64,000 nt of DNA from Bacillota bacterium (GCA_030535235.1 JAUNCL010000007.1:29174-93173), one strand, 5' to 3'; shown: positions 43,027 through 51,772, counted from the stretch's first letter. A program made the numbers and translations. Notes: generated by a model not told the origin, from the letters alone.

Positions 43027-43326
43027 TTACTTTTGCTTTTTCTTCTTCCAGTCGGCCAGTTCTTTGGCCAGACGGGCGTTTTCGTCCAGGGCCTGCTTGA
43101 GCTGGGCCCGGAGGTTGTCGGAGACCTGGCGCTCCTTGCTGTATTTATCGGCAATGTTCAGGGCGGTGAGAACCGCGCCGTCGGTGATGGAGAGGGCGGT
43201 GCCGGCCATGGCCTGGTCCAGCTCGTTCTTGACGATTTCCGCACACTGCTGGATGTAGCTCTCGTCCTCCTCGGCCAGGATGTTGTAGTTCTGGTTGTGG
43301 ATGCGGATGGTCACCCGGTTTGCCAT
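43027..43326 (-). CDS. zapA: Cell division protein ZapA
   Basis: A 99-residue FtsZ-ring stabiliser. The N-terminal domain has RVTIRIHNQNYNIL and the long C-terminal coiled coil (DNLRAQLKQALDENARLAKE) is complete. It has a strong AAAAGGAGG and lies directly upstream of the U32 peptidase. Length is typical of Firmicute ZapA. Confidence 0.93.
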   Translation of the reverse strand: MANRVTIRIHNQNYNILAEEDESYIQQCAEIVKNELDQAMAGTALSITDGAVLTALNIADKYSKERQVSDNLRAQLKQALDENARLAKELADWKKKKQK

Positions 43327-43400
43327 ATATGGTTCCTCCTTTTGAGGGCATTGAATCCTTTGACAGGATATTATACCACATTTCGACAGGGTTGGGTAGA

Positions 43401-43548
43401 CCCCTTGGCTCTCCCTTTGGCTCCCCTGAGAGGGGAGCTGGCAGCCGCAGGCGGTGACGGAGAGGGCAATCTGTATCGGCAGTGATTTTCCCTCTCAGTC
43501 TTCGGCCTGCGTCCGAATCCAGCTCTCCCAGAGGGAGAGCCAAGGGAG
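43401..43548. repeat. Dimeric inverted repeat in the zapA-dnaD gap
   Basis: Outer ends CCTTGGCTCTCCCT and AGGGAGAGCCAAGG are inverted copies. Inner boxes GACGGAGAGGG and CCCTCTCAGTC are as in the other copies, with a 7-10 base insertion in the left unit. It fills about half of the 306-base gap 43327-43632, between divergent promoters of zapA and the DnaD-like gene. Confidence 0.75.
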
Positions 43549-43632
43549 CGAATAACGCCAAGAACATCTTTACGAAACGCCGGTTTTCCTGTAAAATAGA
43601 GTTCAACTTCCAAAAAGAAAGGAGGCGGCGGC

Positions 43633-44583
43633 ATGGCCACCGGCCTGTTTTTACCCGGCAATATCCTCTCCCTCCACCGCAAGGCGGCGGACCGGCTCCT
43701 GGCGGCGGACAACGGGGACGCCGCCCTTCTCTATCTCTGCCTGCTGGCGGGCAAGGACGGCGCCTCCCTCAAGTGGGAGGCCCCCCGGCTGGAGGCCGCC
43801 CACAAGGCCCTCATCACCATGAAGCTGGCCGACCCGGACCAGCCGGTGACCCCAGAGCCACCCAAAAAGTTAGAGGACGACCGTCCCCCGGATTACACCA
43901 CCCAGGACATCGCCGCCGCCCTCCAGAACGGCGGGGGCTTCGCCGGTCTAGTTCCCGAGGTGGAAAAGCTGCTGGGCAAGGTCCTCTCCCCCGCCGACCT
44001 GAAGACCCTCTATCTTCTCACCGACTATTATGCCCTGCCCCCGGAGGTCATCCTGATCTTAGTGGGCTGGTGCGCGGAAAAAACCGCGAAAAAATACGGC
44101 CCCGGCCGGAAGCCCACCATGCCCCAGATCCGGCGGGAGGGACAGAAGTGGTACAAGGCCGGGGTGACCTCCCTGGACTCCGCCGACGCTTACCTCCACC
44201 GGCAGCAGCAGCTGGGCAGCCGGGGCATGGAGATCCTGGCCATCCTGGGCATCCGGGATCGGGGCCCCGTCCCCCGGGAGGAGGAGTTCCTCAGCGCCTG
44301 GATCGCCATGGACTTCCCCGACGACGTTCTGCGGCTGGCCTACGAGCGCACCGTCTTCCAGACCGGCGAGTTCCGCTGGGCCTACATGAACGGCATCCTG
44401 AAAAGCTGGGACCAGCAGGGCCTCAAAACCGTGGCGGCCATCGAATCCGGCGAGGCCCGGCGGAAGACCACGTTCCACCGCCCCAAGGCCCAGGAGCCCA
44501 GCGCCATGCCCTCCGATGACATCAGCCGCATGATCGAGGAGGCCCGCCGGGCCAGCCAACCCATCCCCGGAAAGGAGGAATGA
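43633..44583 (+). CDS. DnaD-domain replication initiation protein
   Basis: A 316-residue protein with a winged-helix N-terminal half and a DnaD domain (about 145-240). The domain ends in the signature MNGILKSWDQQGLK (YxxxIxxxW type). DnaD remodels DNA at replication start in Firmicutes. The start is ATG with AAGGAGG. It is immediately followed by a DnaC-like ATPase whose ATG lies 3 bases past this stop; the two act together as primosome components. An N-terminal tract with EPPKKLEDDRPPD looks like a linker. Confidence 0.9.
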   Translation: MATGLFLPGNILSLHRKAADRLLAADNGDAALLYLCLLAGKDGASLKWEAPRLEAAHKALITMKLADPDQPVTPEPPKKLEDDRPPDYTTQDIAAALQNGGGFAGLVPEVEKLLGKVLSPADLKTLYLLTDYYALPPEVILILVGWCAEKTAKKYGPGRKPTMPQIRREGQKWYKAGVTSLDSADAYLHRQQQLGSRGMEILAILGIRDRGPVPREEEFLSAWIAMDFPDDVLRLAYERTVFQTGEFRWAYMNGILKSWDQQGLKTVAAIESGEARRKTTFHRPKAQEPSAMPSDDISRMIEEARRASQPIPGKEE

Positions 44584-44586
44584 CCC

Positions 44587-45591
44587 ATGGCATACAGTGA
44601 AGAGATCCTCTCCCAGGCGGAGCTTCGCCTGAAACAGGCCCAGCAGGCCCACCGGGACAGGCAGGCCGCCCTCCGCCGGGAGATCGTGAAACAGGTCCCC
44701 CGGGCCGGGGAGATCGACCGGCTGCTGCGGCAGACCGCCCCCCGCATCCTGGCGGCCTCCCTGCGGAAGGGGCTGGACCGGCAGGCGGCGCTGGACGCCC
44801 TTCGCCGGGAGAACCTGGCCCTCCAGGACGAGCAGGCCGCCCTTCTGGTCCGGGCGGGCTATGAGCCCGACGCCCTGGACGAGACCCCCTACTGTCCCCT
44901 CTGCAACGACCGGGGCTGGCAGGGGGCGTCCATGTGCCAATGCCTGAAGGACCTGTGCCGGCAGGAGCAGATCAAAAGCCTCTCCTCCCTGCTGGACCTG
45001 GGGGGACAGTCCTTTGAGACCTTCCGGCTGGACTACTACGACCGGACGGTGTGGCAGGAGTTCCGCCGCTCCCCCCGGGAGAACATGGAGTTCGTCCTCT
45101 CGGCCTGCCGGAGCTACGCGGAGTTCTTTGGGACCTCCTCCCCCAAAAATCTCTTTCTCAACGGCACCCCCGGCCTGGGCAAGACCTTCCTGTCGGCCTG
45201 CATCGCCCGGGTGGTGTCGGAAAAGGGGTACTCGGTGGTGTACGACACCGCCGCCAACATCTTCTCCCGGTTCGAGGCCAGAAAATTCGCCCGGGAGGGG
45301 GAGGAAATCCGCCAGGCCGACCGGGACACCCGGCGGTATCTCCGCTGCGACCTGCTGATCCTGGACGACCTGGGCAGTGAGTTCACCACCCCCTTCGTCC
45401 AGGCCGCCCTCTATGAGCTCATCAACACCCGGCTGGTGGAGGGCAGGCACACGGTGATCTCCTCCAACTTGAATCTGGCCGGCATCCGCCAGCGGTACAC
45501 CCCCCAGGTGGCCTCCCGGCTGGAGGGGGAATACCTCTCCCTCCCCTTCTTCGGCCAGGATATCCGGCAGGTGAAGAAGCAGAGAGGGTGA
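44587..45591 (+). CDS. DnaC/DnaI-like helicase-loader ATPase
   Basis: A 334-residue AAA+ protein. The N-terminal zinc-binding-like region has YCPLCNDRGWQG with CQC after it. Walker A is GTPGLGKT at about 196-203, Walker B is LLILDDLG at about 257-264, with the sensor region ISSNLNLAGIR. DnaI in Bacillus has the same layout and loads the replicative helicase. GGAGG precedes the ATG. It is the second gene of the DnaD pair, so it should carry out helicase loading with it. Both are common outside phage too, and no phage genes are near. Confidence 0.92.
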   Translation: MAYSEEILSQAELRLKQAQQAHRDRQAALRREIVKQVPRAGEIDRLLRQTAPRILAASLRKGLDRQAALDALRRENLALQDEQAALLVRAGYEPDALDETPYCPLCNDRGWQGASMCQCLKDLCRQEQIKSLSSLLDLGGQSFETFRLDYYDRTVWQEFRRSPRENMEFVLSACRSYAEFFGTSSPKNLFLNGTPGLGKTFLSACIARVVSEKGYSVVYDTAANIFSRFEARKFAREGEEIRQADRDTRRYLRCDLLILDDLGSEFTTPFVQAALYELINTRLVEGRHTVISSNLNLAGIRQRYTPQVASRLEGEYLSLPFFGQDIRQVKKQRG

Positions 45592-45601
45592 GATGTTTGC
45601 A

Positions 45602-45762
45602 CCCTTGGCTCTCCCTCTGGGAGAGCTGGCACGGCGAAGCCGTGACTGAGAGGGCAGATTTTTGGAGGGTATTCACCACCAAACAATCGTGGTTTCGCTT
45701 TTCTACTGATTTGCCCTCTCAGTCAGCTTCGCTGACAGCTCCCCCAAAGGGGGAGCCAAGAT
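45602..45762. repeat. Dimeric inverted repeat between dnaC-like and M16 genes
   Basis: Left unit CCTTGGCTCTCCCTCTGGGAG with CACGGCGAAGCCGTG and GACTGAGAGGGCA; right unit reverses it: TGCCCTCTCAGTCAG, a small hairpin (CTTCGCTG), and GGGGGAGCCAAG. A ~60-base spacer separates them. One of the clearest examples of the family. Confidence 0.8.
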
Positions 45763-45764
45763 AG

Positions 45765-45800
45765 AAAATGACCCGCTCGTGAGTGAGCGGGTCATTTTTC
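45765..45800. terminator. Bidirectional terminator between convergent genes
   Basis: Stem GAAAATGACCCGCTC/GAGCGGGTCATTTTTC, symmetric and with T-runs on both strands. It ends the helicase-loader gene on + and the M16 gene on -. Confidence 0.9.
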
Positions 45801-45807
45801 TATTCTG

Positions 45808-47058
45808 TTATCCCAACACGATCTTCCTGTACTCCTCCACGGACCGGACCTGGCCCACGGCGGAGAGGGAGACCTGGTCCCACCGGAAGATCTCCCGGGC
45901 CAGGTCCATGACGTCCTCCCGGGTGACGGCGTCGTAGGCGGCGATGATCTCCTCGGCGGAGAGGATCTTGTCCATAAACAGCAGGGACCGCCCCGCGTGG
46001 CTCATGAGGGACTGGGTGGACTCCAGGCCCATGACCACGTTGGCCTTGGACTGCTCCCGGGCCCGCTCCAGCTCCTCGTCGATGGGGCCCTCCTCCTTGA
46101 ACTGGGTGATGACCCGGCGGATGGTCTCCAGGGCCTTGGTCTCGGTCTCCCGGTTCAGGGCGGTGTAGACGCAGAAAACCCCGGCGTCCTGGTGTCCGGC
46201 GCCGTAGGAGTAGATGGAGTAGCACAGCCCCTGCTGCTCCCGCACCTGCTGGAACAGCCGGGAGGACACGCCGCCGCCCAGGATGGAGGACAGCAGCTGG
46301 AGGGCGAAGCGCTTGGGGGAGCTGTAGGTCAGGCCGGGGAAGGCCAGGATCAGGTGGTTCTGCTCGATGGGCTTTTTGGTGGCCACGAAGGCGGGGGTGT
46401 ACACCGCCTGATCCACCCCGGGGATCTCCCCGGCCTCCAGGGCGGAGAACCGCCGGCGGATGTCCTCCAGAACCTCCTCCGTAAAGCTGCCGGTGAGGGC
46501 CACCACGGTGTTGTCCGCCCGGTAGTGGCGGCGGTGGTAGTCCCGCAGGGAATCCCCGGTCATCTGAGCCAGGGTGTCCTTGCTGCCCAGAATGGGACGG
46601 GCCAGGGAGCTGCCCCGGAACACCTCGGCGAAGAGCTTTTCGGCGCAGAGGTCATCGGGGGTGTCCTCGTACATGTCGATCTCCTCCAGGATGACCCCCC
46701 GCTCGGTCTCCACCGCCTCCTGGGTGAAGGAGGAGCGGTAGACCATGTCCCAGAGGATATCCAGGGCCTGGGGCAGGTGGTCGTCCAGGACCCGGCCGTA
46801 GAAGCAGGTGCACTCCTTGGTGGTGAAGGCGTTCATCTGGCCACCGATGGCGTCGGTTTCCCGGGCAATGTCGGCAGCGGAGCGGTTCTCGGTCCCCTTG
46901 AAGAGCATGTGCTCGATGAAATGGGCCGCGCCGGACTCCTGGGGGCTTTCCTCCCGGGAGCCGCCCCCCACCCAGATCCCCAGGGCGGCGGACCGGACCG
47001 TATCGATTTTTTCCGTGACAATACGCACCCCGTTGGGGAGGGTTTCCATGTGGACCAT
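45808..47058 (-). CDS. M16 family metallopeptidase (processing-protease-like)
   Basis: A 416-residue zinc protease. The inverted zinc motif HxxEH is at H46-E49-H50 (HFIEHMLFKGT), and the downstream ligand glutamate lies in ERGVILEEID. The C-terminal inactive half is also present. Similar to Bacillus YmxG/MlpA. It starts with AAAGGAG. The MurE-ArgB gene ends 121 bases upstream on the same strand. Cellular substrate unknown; it could be an intracellular peptidase. Confidence 0.92.
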   Translation of the reverse strand: MVHMETLPNGVRIVTEKIDTVRSAALGIWVGGGSREESPQESGAAHFIEHMLFKGTENRSAADIARETDAIGGQMNAFTTKECTCFYGRVLDDHLPQALDILWDMVYRSSFTQEAVETERGVILEEIDMYEDTPDDLCAEKLFAEVFRGSSLARPILGSKDTLAQMTGDSLRDYHRRHYRADNTVVALTGSFTEEVLEDIRRRFSALEAGEIPGVDQAVYTPAFVATKKPIEQNHLILAFPGLTYSSPKRFALQLLSSILGGGVSSRLFQQVREQQGLCYSIYSYGAGHQDAGVFCVYTALNRETETKALETIRRVITQFKEEGPIDEELERAREQSKANVVMGLESTQSLMSHAGRSLLFMDKILSAEEIIAAYDAVTREDVMDLAREIFRWDQVSLSAVGQVRSVEEYRKIVLG

Positions 47059-47179
47059 TGGGTGTTTCTCCTTTTCGAGCGTAGTATAGCTTTCGTCACC
47101 GGGCTGGATACTGAGAGGTTTTTACATACGATAGTGGCGAATTAAAGTTCTTTTTGATTCTTTTTTTCAAGAAAAAGAA

Positions 47180-49549
47180 TTACCGCTTCTTCTCCATGGT
47201 GGTGCCCAGGGATTTTTCCGAGATGGCGTCCAGCAGGACGGCGTGCTCCATGCGGCCGTCCAGGACGGTGACCGACCCCACCCCGTGCTCCACGGCGTGG
47301 ATGCAGTTCATGGTCTTGGGGATCATGCCGCCGGCGATGAGGCCGCTGTCGATGAGCTCCTTGGCCCGGGCCACATCCATCCTGGCAATGCGGGTGGACT
47401 GGTTGTGGCTGTCCACCAGGATGCCGTCGGTGTCGGTGAGGAAGACCAGCTTATCGGCCCCCACGGCCTCGGCCACGGCCCGGGCGGCGTCGTCGGCGTT
47501 GCAGTTGAGGGCGGTGCCCTCCTCCCCCCGGGCGATGGGGGAGACCACGGGCAGGTAGCCGGCGTCCAGCAGGGTGGTCAGCAGCCGGGGGTCCACCTTG
47601 GTGATGGTCCCCACCAGGCCCAGCGTTTCGTCCTTTTGCCGGGCGGTGATGAGGCCGCCGTCCCGGCCGGAGACCCCGCAGGCCCTGGCGCCGATGCGGT
47701 CCAGAGCCCCCACGATGGCCTTGTTCACCCGGGCGGACAGGGCCATCTCGGCCCCCTCCAGGGCGGCCTGGTCCGTGACCCGGTAGCCGTTTTCAAACTT
47801 GGTTTCCACGTTCATCCGGTCCAGCAGGGCGGAGATCTCCTTGCCGCCGCCGTGGACCAGAACCACCCGCACGCCCACGGACTGGAGGGCGGCGGCGTCC
47901 TCCAGAATGGTGTCGGTGGAGGCGGCGTCCAGGGCGGAGCCGCCGTACTTGATGACCAGGGTGCGGCCCTCGTAGCGGCGGAGGAGGGGGAGCACGTCCA
48001 GCAGCGCCCGGACCTTGCTCATGCCGTCCATGCCGTGGAGGACGTCGTACTCATGGAGGAACTTTTTGGAATACTCCACGTCGGAGGGGCAGTCGATGTA
48101 TTCAATGCCCCGCTTCTGGCGGGTCTCGGCCCCCTTGCCGGTGAGGATGATGATGGTGGGCTCCTGGCTGCCCAGAACGGCCTGGCGGATGGCCTCGCCC
48201 CGGTCGGGGACGATGGTGTAGTCACAGCCCTCGTTTTCCACATACTGTGCAATATCCCGGCAAATATTCTCCACGGGTTCCTCGCCGGGGTCTTCCTCGG
48301 TTAGAATGACAAGGTCCGAGTATTTGCCCGAAATTTCGCCCAAATCCTTCCGGCGGTCATAGGCCTTGTAGCCGGGGCAGCCGAAGATGGTCACCACCCG
48401 GCGGCCGGGGTACTCCTCCTTGACGGACTGGAACAGGGTCTCAAAGGAGAGCTTGTTGTGGGCGTAGTCCACGATGACCGAGACCTTCTCGTCGGCGTTG
48501 GAGTAGACCTCCATCCGGCCGGGGACCCGGGCCTTCATGAGGCCGGCGAAGGCGTACTGCTCGGGGATGCCCAGGGCCTCGCAGACCGCCAGGGCGGCCA
48601 GGGCGTTCTGGACGTTGAAGAGACCGGGCATGGTCAGGCGGAACTCCCGGCTGTACCGGGGGGTCTTGACCTTGAAGAGGATATCGCCCCCCACCTTGCG
48701 GATCTGGGAGCCGAAGATGGTGGCGGAGGGGTCCTTGGTGGAGAAGGTGATCATCCGGGCGCAGCTCTTCCGGGCGGCCTCCAGGACCCGGTCGGCGTGG
48801 TCGGAGTCCAGGTTTACGCAGGCGGCGGCGGCCTGGGCGAAGATCCGCAGCTTGGAGGAGAAGTAGTCCTCAAAGTCGGGGTGCTCGATGGGGGAGATGT
48901 GGTCGGTGCCGATGTTCAGAAAGACGGCGGCGGCGAACTCCACGTTGACCACCCGGTCGTACTTCAGGGCCTGGCTGGAGACCTCCATGGTCAGGTAGCG
49001 CATGTCGGTGGACACGCCGTTGGCGAAGTGCCGCTCTAAGTCCAGGGGCTCGGGGGTGGTCAGGTGGGACTCGAACCGCTCCACGCCGTCGTAGGTCTCG
49101 ATGCCGCCGACCACCCCGCTGGGCTTCTGCTTCTTGGCGGCCAGATACTCGTCGAAGATATACTTCAGGTAGTAGGTGGTGGAGGACTTGCCCTTGGTGC
49201 CGGTGATGCCCACCACGCTGAGCTTCCCCGAGGGGTGGTTGTAGTAGAAGTCGGCCAGCAGGGCCATGGTCAGGCGGACGTCGGTGACCTGCAGGCAGGG
49301 CAGGTCCACCCCCTCATAGGGCTTTTCCGCAATGTAGGCAAAGGCCCCCTGCTCCATGGCGGAGCGGAGGAACTCGACTTTGAAGTGGGCGCCCTTACAG
49401 AGAAACAGGGTGCCGGGGACCACCTGGCGGGAGTCGCAGCTCACCAGGGCCACCTCCCGGGTGAGAGGCGCACCGGAGAAATTGATCAGCAGGCTGTGCT
49501 TCTGCAGAAGCTGGATGTAATCCCCCAGGGGATAAAGGGTCAGGTTCAT
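47180..49549 (-). CDS. Fused Mur ligase (MurE-like) and N-acetylglutamate-kinase-like (ArgB) protein
   Basis: A 789-residue, single open frame. Residues 1-509 form a full Mur ligase of MurE type: N-domain, P-loop TGTKGKSST (117-125), TTPEPL (164-169), MEVSSQAL and the SSK lysine (K233). Residues 510-789 form a full amino-acid kinase with ArgB motifs: KYGGSALD, VHGGGKEISALL, SGRDGGLITA, LNCNADDAA, LTDTDGIL and GGMIPK. The link between them has no ribosome site before Met510. DNPR, the diaminopimelate signature of MurE, is EDPG here (419-422), and GKGHE is GKGAE (471-475), so the added amino acid is probably not DAP. Downstream of a racemase and ATP-grasp gene. Confidence 0.9.
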   Translation of the reverse strand: MNLTLYPLGDYIQLLQKHSLLINFSGAPLTREVALVSCDSRQVVPGTLFLCKGAHFKVEFLRSAMEQGAFAYIAEKPYEGVDLPCLQVTDVRLTMALLADFYYNHPSGKLSVVGITGTKGKSSTTYYLKYIFDEYLAAKKQKPSGVVGGIETYDGVERFESHLTTPEPLDLERHFANGVSTDMRYLTMEVSSQALKYDRVVNVEFAAAVFLNIGTDHISPIEHPDFEDYFSSKLRIFAQAAAACVNLDSDHADRVLEAARKSCARMITFSTKDPSATIFGSQIRKVGGDILFKVKTPRYSREFRLTMPGLFNVQNALAALAVCEALGIPEQYAFAGLMKARVPGRMEVYSNADEKVSVIVDYAHNKLSFETLFQSVKEEYPGRRVVTIFGCPGYKAYDRRKDLGEISGKYSDLVILTEEDPGEEPVENICRDIAQYVENEGCDYTIVPDRGEAIRQAVLGSQEPTIIILTGKGAETRQKRGIEYIDCPSDVEYSKKFLHEYDVLHGMDGMSKVRALLDVLPLLRRYEGRTLVIKYGGSALDAASTDTILEDAAALQSVGVRVVLVHGGGKEISALLDRMNVETKFENGYRVTDQAALEGAEMALSARVNKAIVGALDRIGARACGVSGRDGGLITARQKDETLGLVGTITKVDPRLLTTLLDAGYLPVVSPIARGEEGTALNCNADDAARAVAEAVGADKLVFLTDTDGILVDSHNQSTRIARMDVARAKELIDSGLIAGGMIPKTMNCIHAVEHGVGSVTVLDGRMEHAVLLDAISEKSLGTTMEKKR

Positions 49550-49582
49550 GGATCATAGTCCTTTCTGTCGTAAGGGTTGCGA

Positions 49583-50293
49583 TCAAATATTCCGCAGCTG
49601 TTTGCCGCAGCGGAGGATGGCCTGCTCGGCCAAAACCTCCATGGCGTCGATATAGTAAGGGGGCAGGCCGTGGAGGGTCCGGTAGACCGACAGCTCCGTG
49701 CAGCCCAGAATGGCGCAGTCGCAGCCCGCCTCCCGCAGGAAGGCGTCGATCCCGGCGAACTTCTCCCGGGAGCCGGTCTCCCCCCGCTTGATCTCGTCGT
49801 AAATGATGGACATCACGGTTTTCTGGATGTCCTCCGGGGGGGTCACTGCCGTGAGGCCGGCCTGTTCCAGCTCCTTCTGGTAGATGCCCGTCCGGATGGT
49901 GCCGTCGGTGGCCAGGATGCCCACGGTCTTCTTCCCGGCGGCCCGGATGGCCTTCACGGTCTCCCGGGGCATGTGGATGAGAGGGATGGACAGCTCAGCC
50001 TGGATGCGGTCGGCGAAAAAGTGGCTGGTGTTGCAGGGGATGGCCAGGTGGGTGCAGCCGGCCTTCTCCAACAATTTTGCGTCGGCCAGGAGATGCTGAA
50101 AGACCTCCTCCTCCCGGCCCCCTAAGATCCCGGCGGTGCGGTCGGGGATCTTGGCGTCGCTCCAGATGAGGACCCGCAGGTGCTCCTGGTCGCTCTCGGC
50201 CTGGGTGCGGTCGATGATCCGCTGATAAAACGTGTTGGTGGCCTGGGGACCCATGCCCCCCAGGACCCCCAGGATGCCTTCTTTGTTTGACAT
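49583..50293 (-). CDS. Aspartate/glutamate racemase family protein
   Basis: A 236-residue cofactor-independent racemase. Both catalytic cysteines are present: the first in AIPCNTSHFF, the second in ILGCTELSV. The GGMGPQATNTFY start is the usual one. It resembles the YgeA/RacX group and not MurI. It would convert L-Asp (or L-Glu) to the D-form in the cytoplasm. Start ATG has GAGGAAAC. The MurE-ArgB gene starts 33 bases after its stop, and the ATP-grasp gene lies upstream after a repeat, so the three likely work as a unit. Confidence 0.9.
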   Translation of the reverse strand: MSNKEGILGVLGGMGPQATNTFYQRIIDRTQAESDQEHLRVLIWSDAKIPDRTAGILGGREEEVFQHLLADAKLLEKAGCTHLAIPCNTSHFFADRIQAELSIPLIHMPRETVKAIRAAGKKTVGILATDGTIRTGIYQKELEQAGLTAVTPPEDIQKTVMSIIYDEIKRGETGSREKFAGIDAFLREAGCDCAILGCTELSVYRTLHGLPPYYIDAMEVLAEQAILRCGKQLRNI

Positions 50294-50329
50294 AGATGTT
50301 TCCTCTATCGAATGGTCTCTGGATGGAAC

Positions 50330-50455
50330 ACCCTCTCAGTCTGCTCCGCAGACAGCTCCCCCTCAAGGGGGGAGACGTTGGGCGCTCCACAAAACTTGGC
50401 TCGCCCCTTGGGGAGAGCTGGCGCCGCCGAAGGCGGTGACTGAGAGGGGGCCGTC
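50330..50455. repeat. Dimeric repeat, outside-in orientation
   Basis: Here the order is reversed compared with the other copies: CCCTCTCAGTC outside left, then GGGGGAG; then TTGGCTCGCCCC inside, and GACTGAGAGGGGG outside right. So the same units occur tail to tail. It lies between the ATP-grasp ligase and racemase genes, within their presumed transcript. Confidence 0.75.
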
Positions 50456-51664
50456 TCAGTTCTTCTTCTCGTAATACTGCTTGAACTTTTTGAAGTGGCC
50501 CAGCAGGTTCTTCTTCATGCGCAGGGTCCGGGCGAAGGCCTTGTCCTTTTCGTAGAACAGGGGGGTGACCTCTCTGCCCTCATCCATCCGGGCCTTCATC
50601 TCCTGGTGGTAGTCGGAGACGATGTAGTCAAAGGCCACCCTCCGGGGGACCACCCGCCACAGGCTGGGGTTGTCCGCCATCACGAAGGGCAGGTCCTTGC
50701 CCTCCACCCGGTCCTCCACCAGCAGCCTGGCGATGTTGTAGCCCGCGCCGGTGACATAGTAGTTGCTGCGGCCCTGGCGGCAGTTGATTTCAAAGGCCTT
50801 GAACTTGCCGTCCCGGGGGTCGTACTTGATGTCGAAGTTGGAGAAGCCCACGTAGTTCAAATCCTCCAGAAAGGCCCGGAACTTCCGGCACAGCGCCTCG
50901 TTGACCTCGGTGAGGATGACCGCGTGGTTGCCGATGCCGTGGGGGGTGTGCTCCTCCAGGAGGACATGGCCCAGGCACATGAGCTTCACCTTGGCGTTCC
51001 GGTCGGAGTAGCAGGTGAGCACCCGCATGTTGCTGTCGTCCCCGGGAATGAAGTCCTGGATGATCATGGTGTCGGGGTATCCGGCGGCGTAGACCTTGTC
51101 CAGAACCTCCTCCAGGTTCTTCCGGTCGGGGCAGGTGAAGACCTTCTCGTTGCCGGGGAAGGGGTGCTCCCAGTAGGCCACCCCGTTGGAGGGCTTGCAG
51201 ATGTAGGGGGGCTGGAAGGGCAGGTCGAAGTCGTGGCCCATCTCCTTCCGGTAGACGAAGGTGCCGGGGTGGTCGATGCCGTGCTTGTCGCACAGCTCGT
51301 AGAACTTCTCCTTGTTGATGAGGGTGTTGATGAGGTCGCCGTCGATGTAGGCGGCCACGCAGTTGGCGGGGAAGGAATCCTTGTTCTCGGCGGCCAGCTT
51401 CACGTAGCTGTCGCCGCAGCCGATGACCAGGACGGTCTTGTCGGCGAACTCCTTGGCCACCTGGGCCACGTTCTGACGGAAGGTCTCGGCGTCCTCGTTC
51501 CGGGCGCAGACCCGGTAGTCGATGATATTCGAGCCATAGGCGGGGCCGGAGGCGAACTTGCCAAAGCAGACCGACTTTACGCCGTAGGCCTCGTGAAAGG
51601 CCCGGGCCACGCTGTATACGTTGATATCCCCGCCGAAGAGCAGGGGCTGGAAGGAATGTTCCAT
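50456..51664 (-). CDS. ATP-grasp ligase (D-aspartate ligase / carboxylate-amine ligase-like)
   Basis: A 402-residue ATP-grasp enzyme. N-terminal FGGDINVYSVARAFHEAYG is the pattern of the family that contains D-aspartate ligases (Asl) that add D-Asp to peptidoglycan side chains. Nucleotide- and metal-binding parts: PPYICKPSNGVAYWE, MIIQDFIPGDDSNMRV and FEINCRQGRSNYYVT. No export signal, so it acts in the cytoplasm on a soluble or membrane precursor. ATG 51664 follows AAGGAAG. It starts a possible operon with the racemase and MurE-ArgB genes. Substrate is inferred by analogy and the racemase nearby. Confidence 0.83.
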   Translation of the reverse strand: MEHSFQPLLFGGDINVYSVARAFHEAYGVKSVCFGKFASGPAYGSNIIDYRVCARNEDAETFRQNVAQVAKEFADKTVLVIGCGDSYVKLAAENKDSFPANCVAAYIDGDLINTLINKEKFYELCDKHGIDHPGTFVYRKEMGHDFDLPFQPPYICKPSNGVAYWEHPFPGNEKVFTCPDRKNLEEVLDKVYAAGYPDTMIIQDFIPGDDSNMRVLTCYSDRNAKVKLMCLGHVLLEEHTPHGIGNHAVILTEVNEALCRKFRAFLEDLNYVGFSNFDIKYDPRDGKFKAFEINCRQGRSNYYVTGAGYNIARLLVEDRVEGKDLPFVMADNPSLWRVVPRRVAFDYIVSDYHQEMKARMDEGREVTPLFYEKDKAFARTLRMKKNLLGHFKKFKQYYEKKN

Positions 51665-51752
51665 ATTGATGCGCTTCCTTGTTTCTGTATTTTTTCCTGG
51701 AAAGACAAGGAGCCGGGTCCGGCTCCTCATGGCAGGGCGGGTTGTCACCGGC

Positions 51753-51772
51753 GGAACGGGCATGCCCGTTCC
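51753..51772. repeat. Perfect GGAACGGGCATGCCCGTTCC palindrome
   Basis: Same 20-mer as elsewhere, with TCACCGGC upstream (as at 23583) and CCTACATGGGGTGG downstream. In the 206-base gap between rel and the ATP-grasp gene; the rest of the gap has no other feature that I see. Confidence 0.85.

Noticed and set aside
43633-45591. DnaD-like and DnaC-like genes taken as a prophage replication module.
   Set aside because: No integrase, capsid or other phage genes are near, and the neighbours (zapA, U32, M16) are chromosomal. The pair is normal in clostridial genomes.
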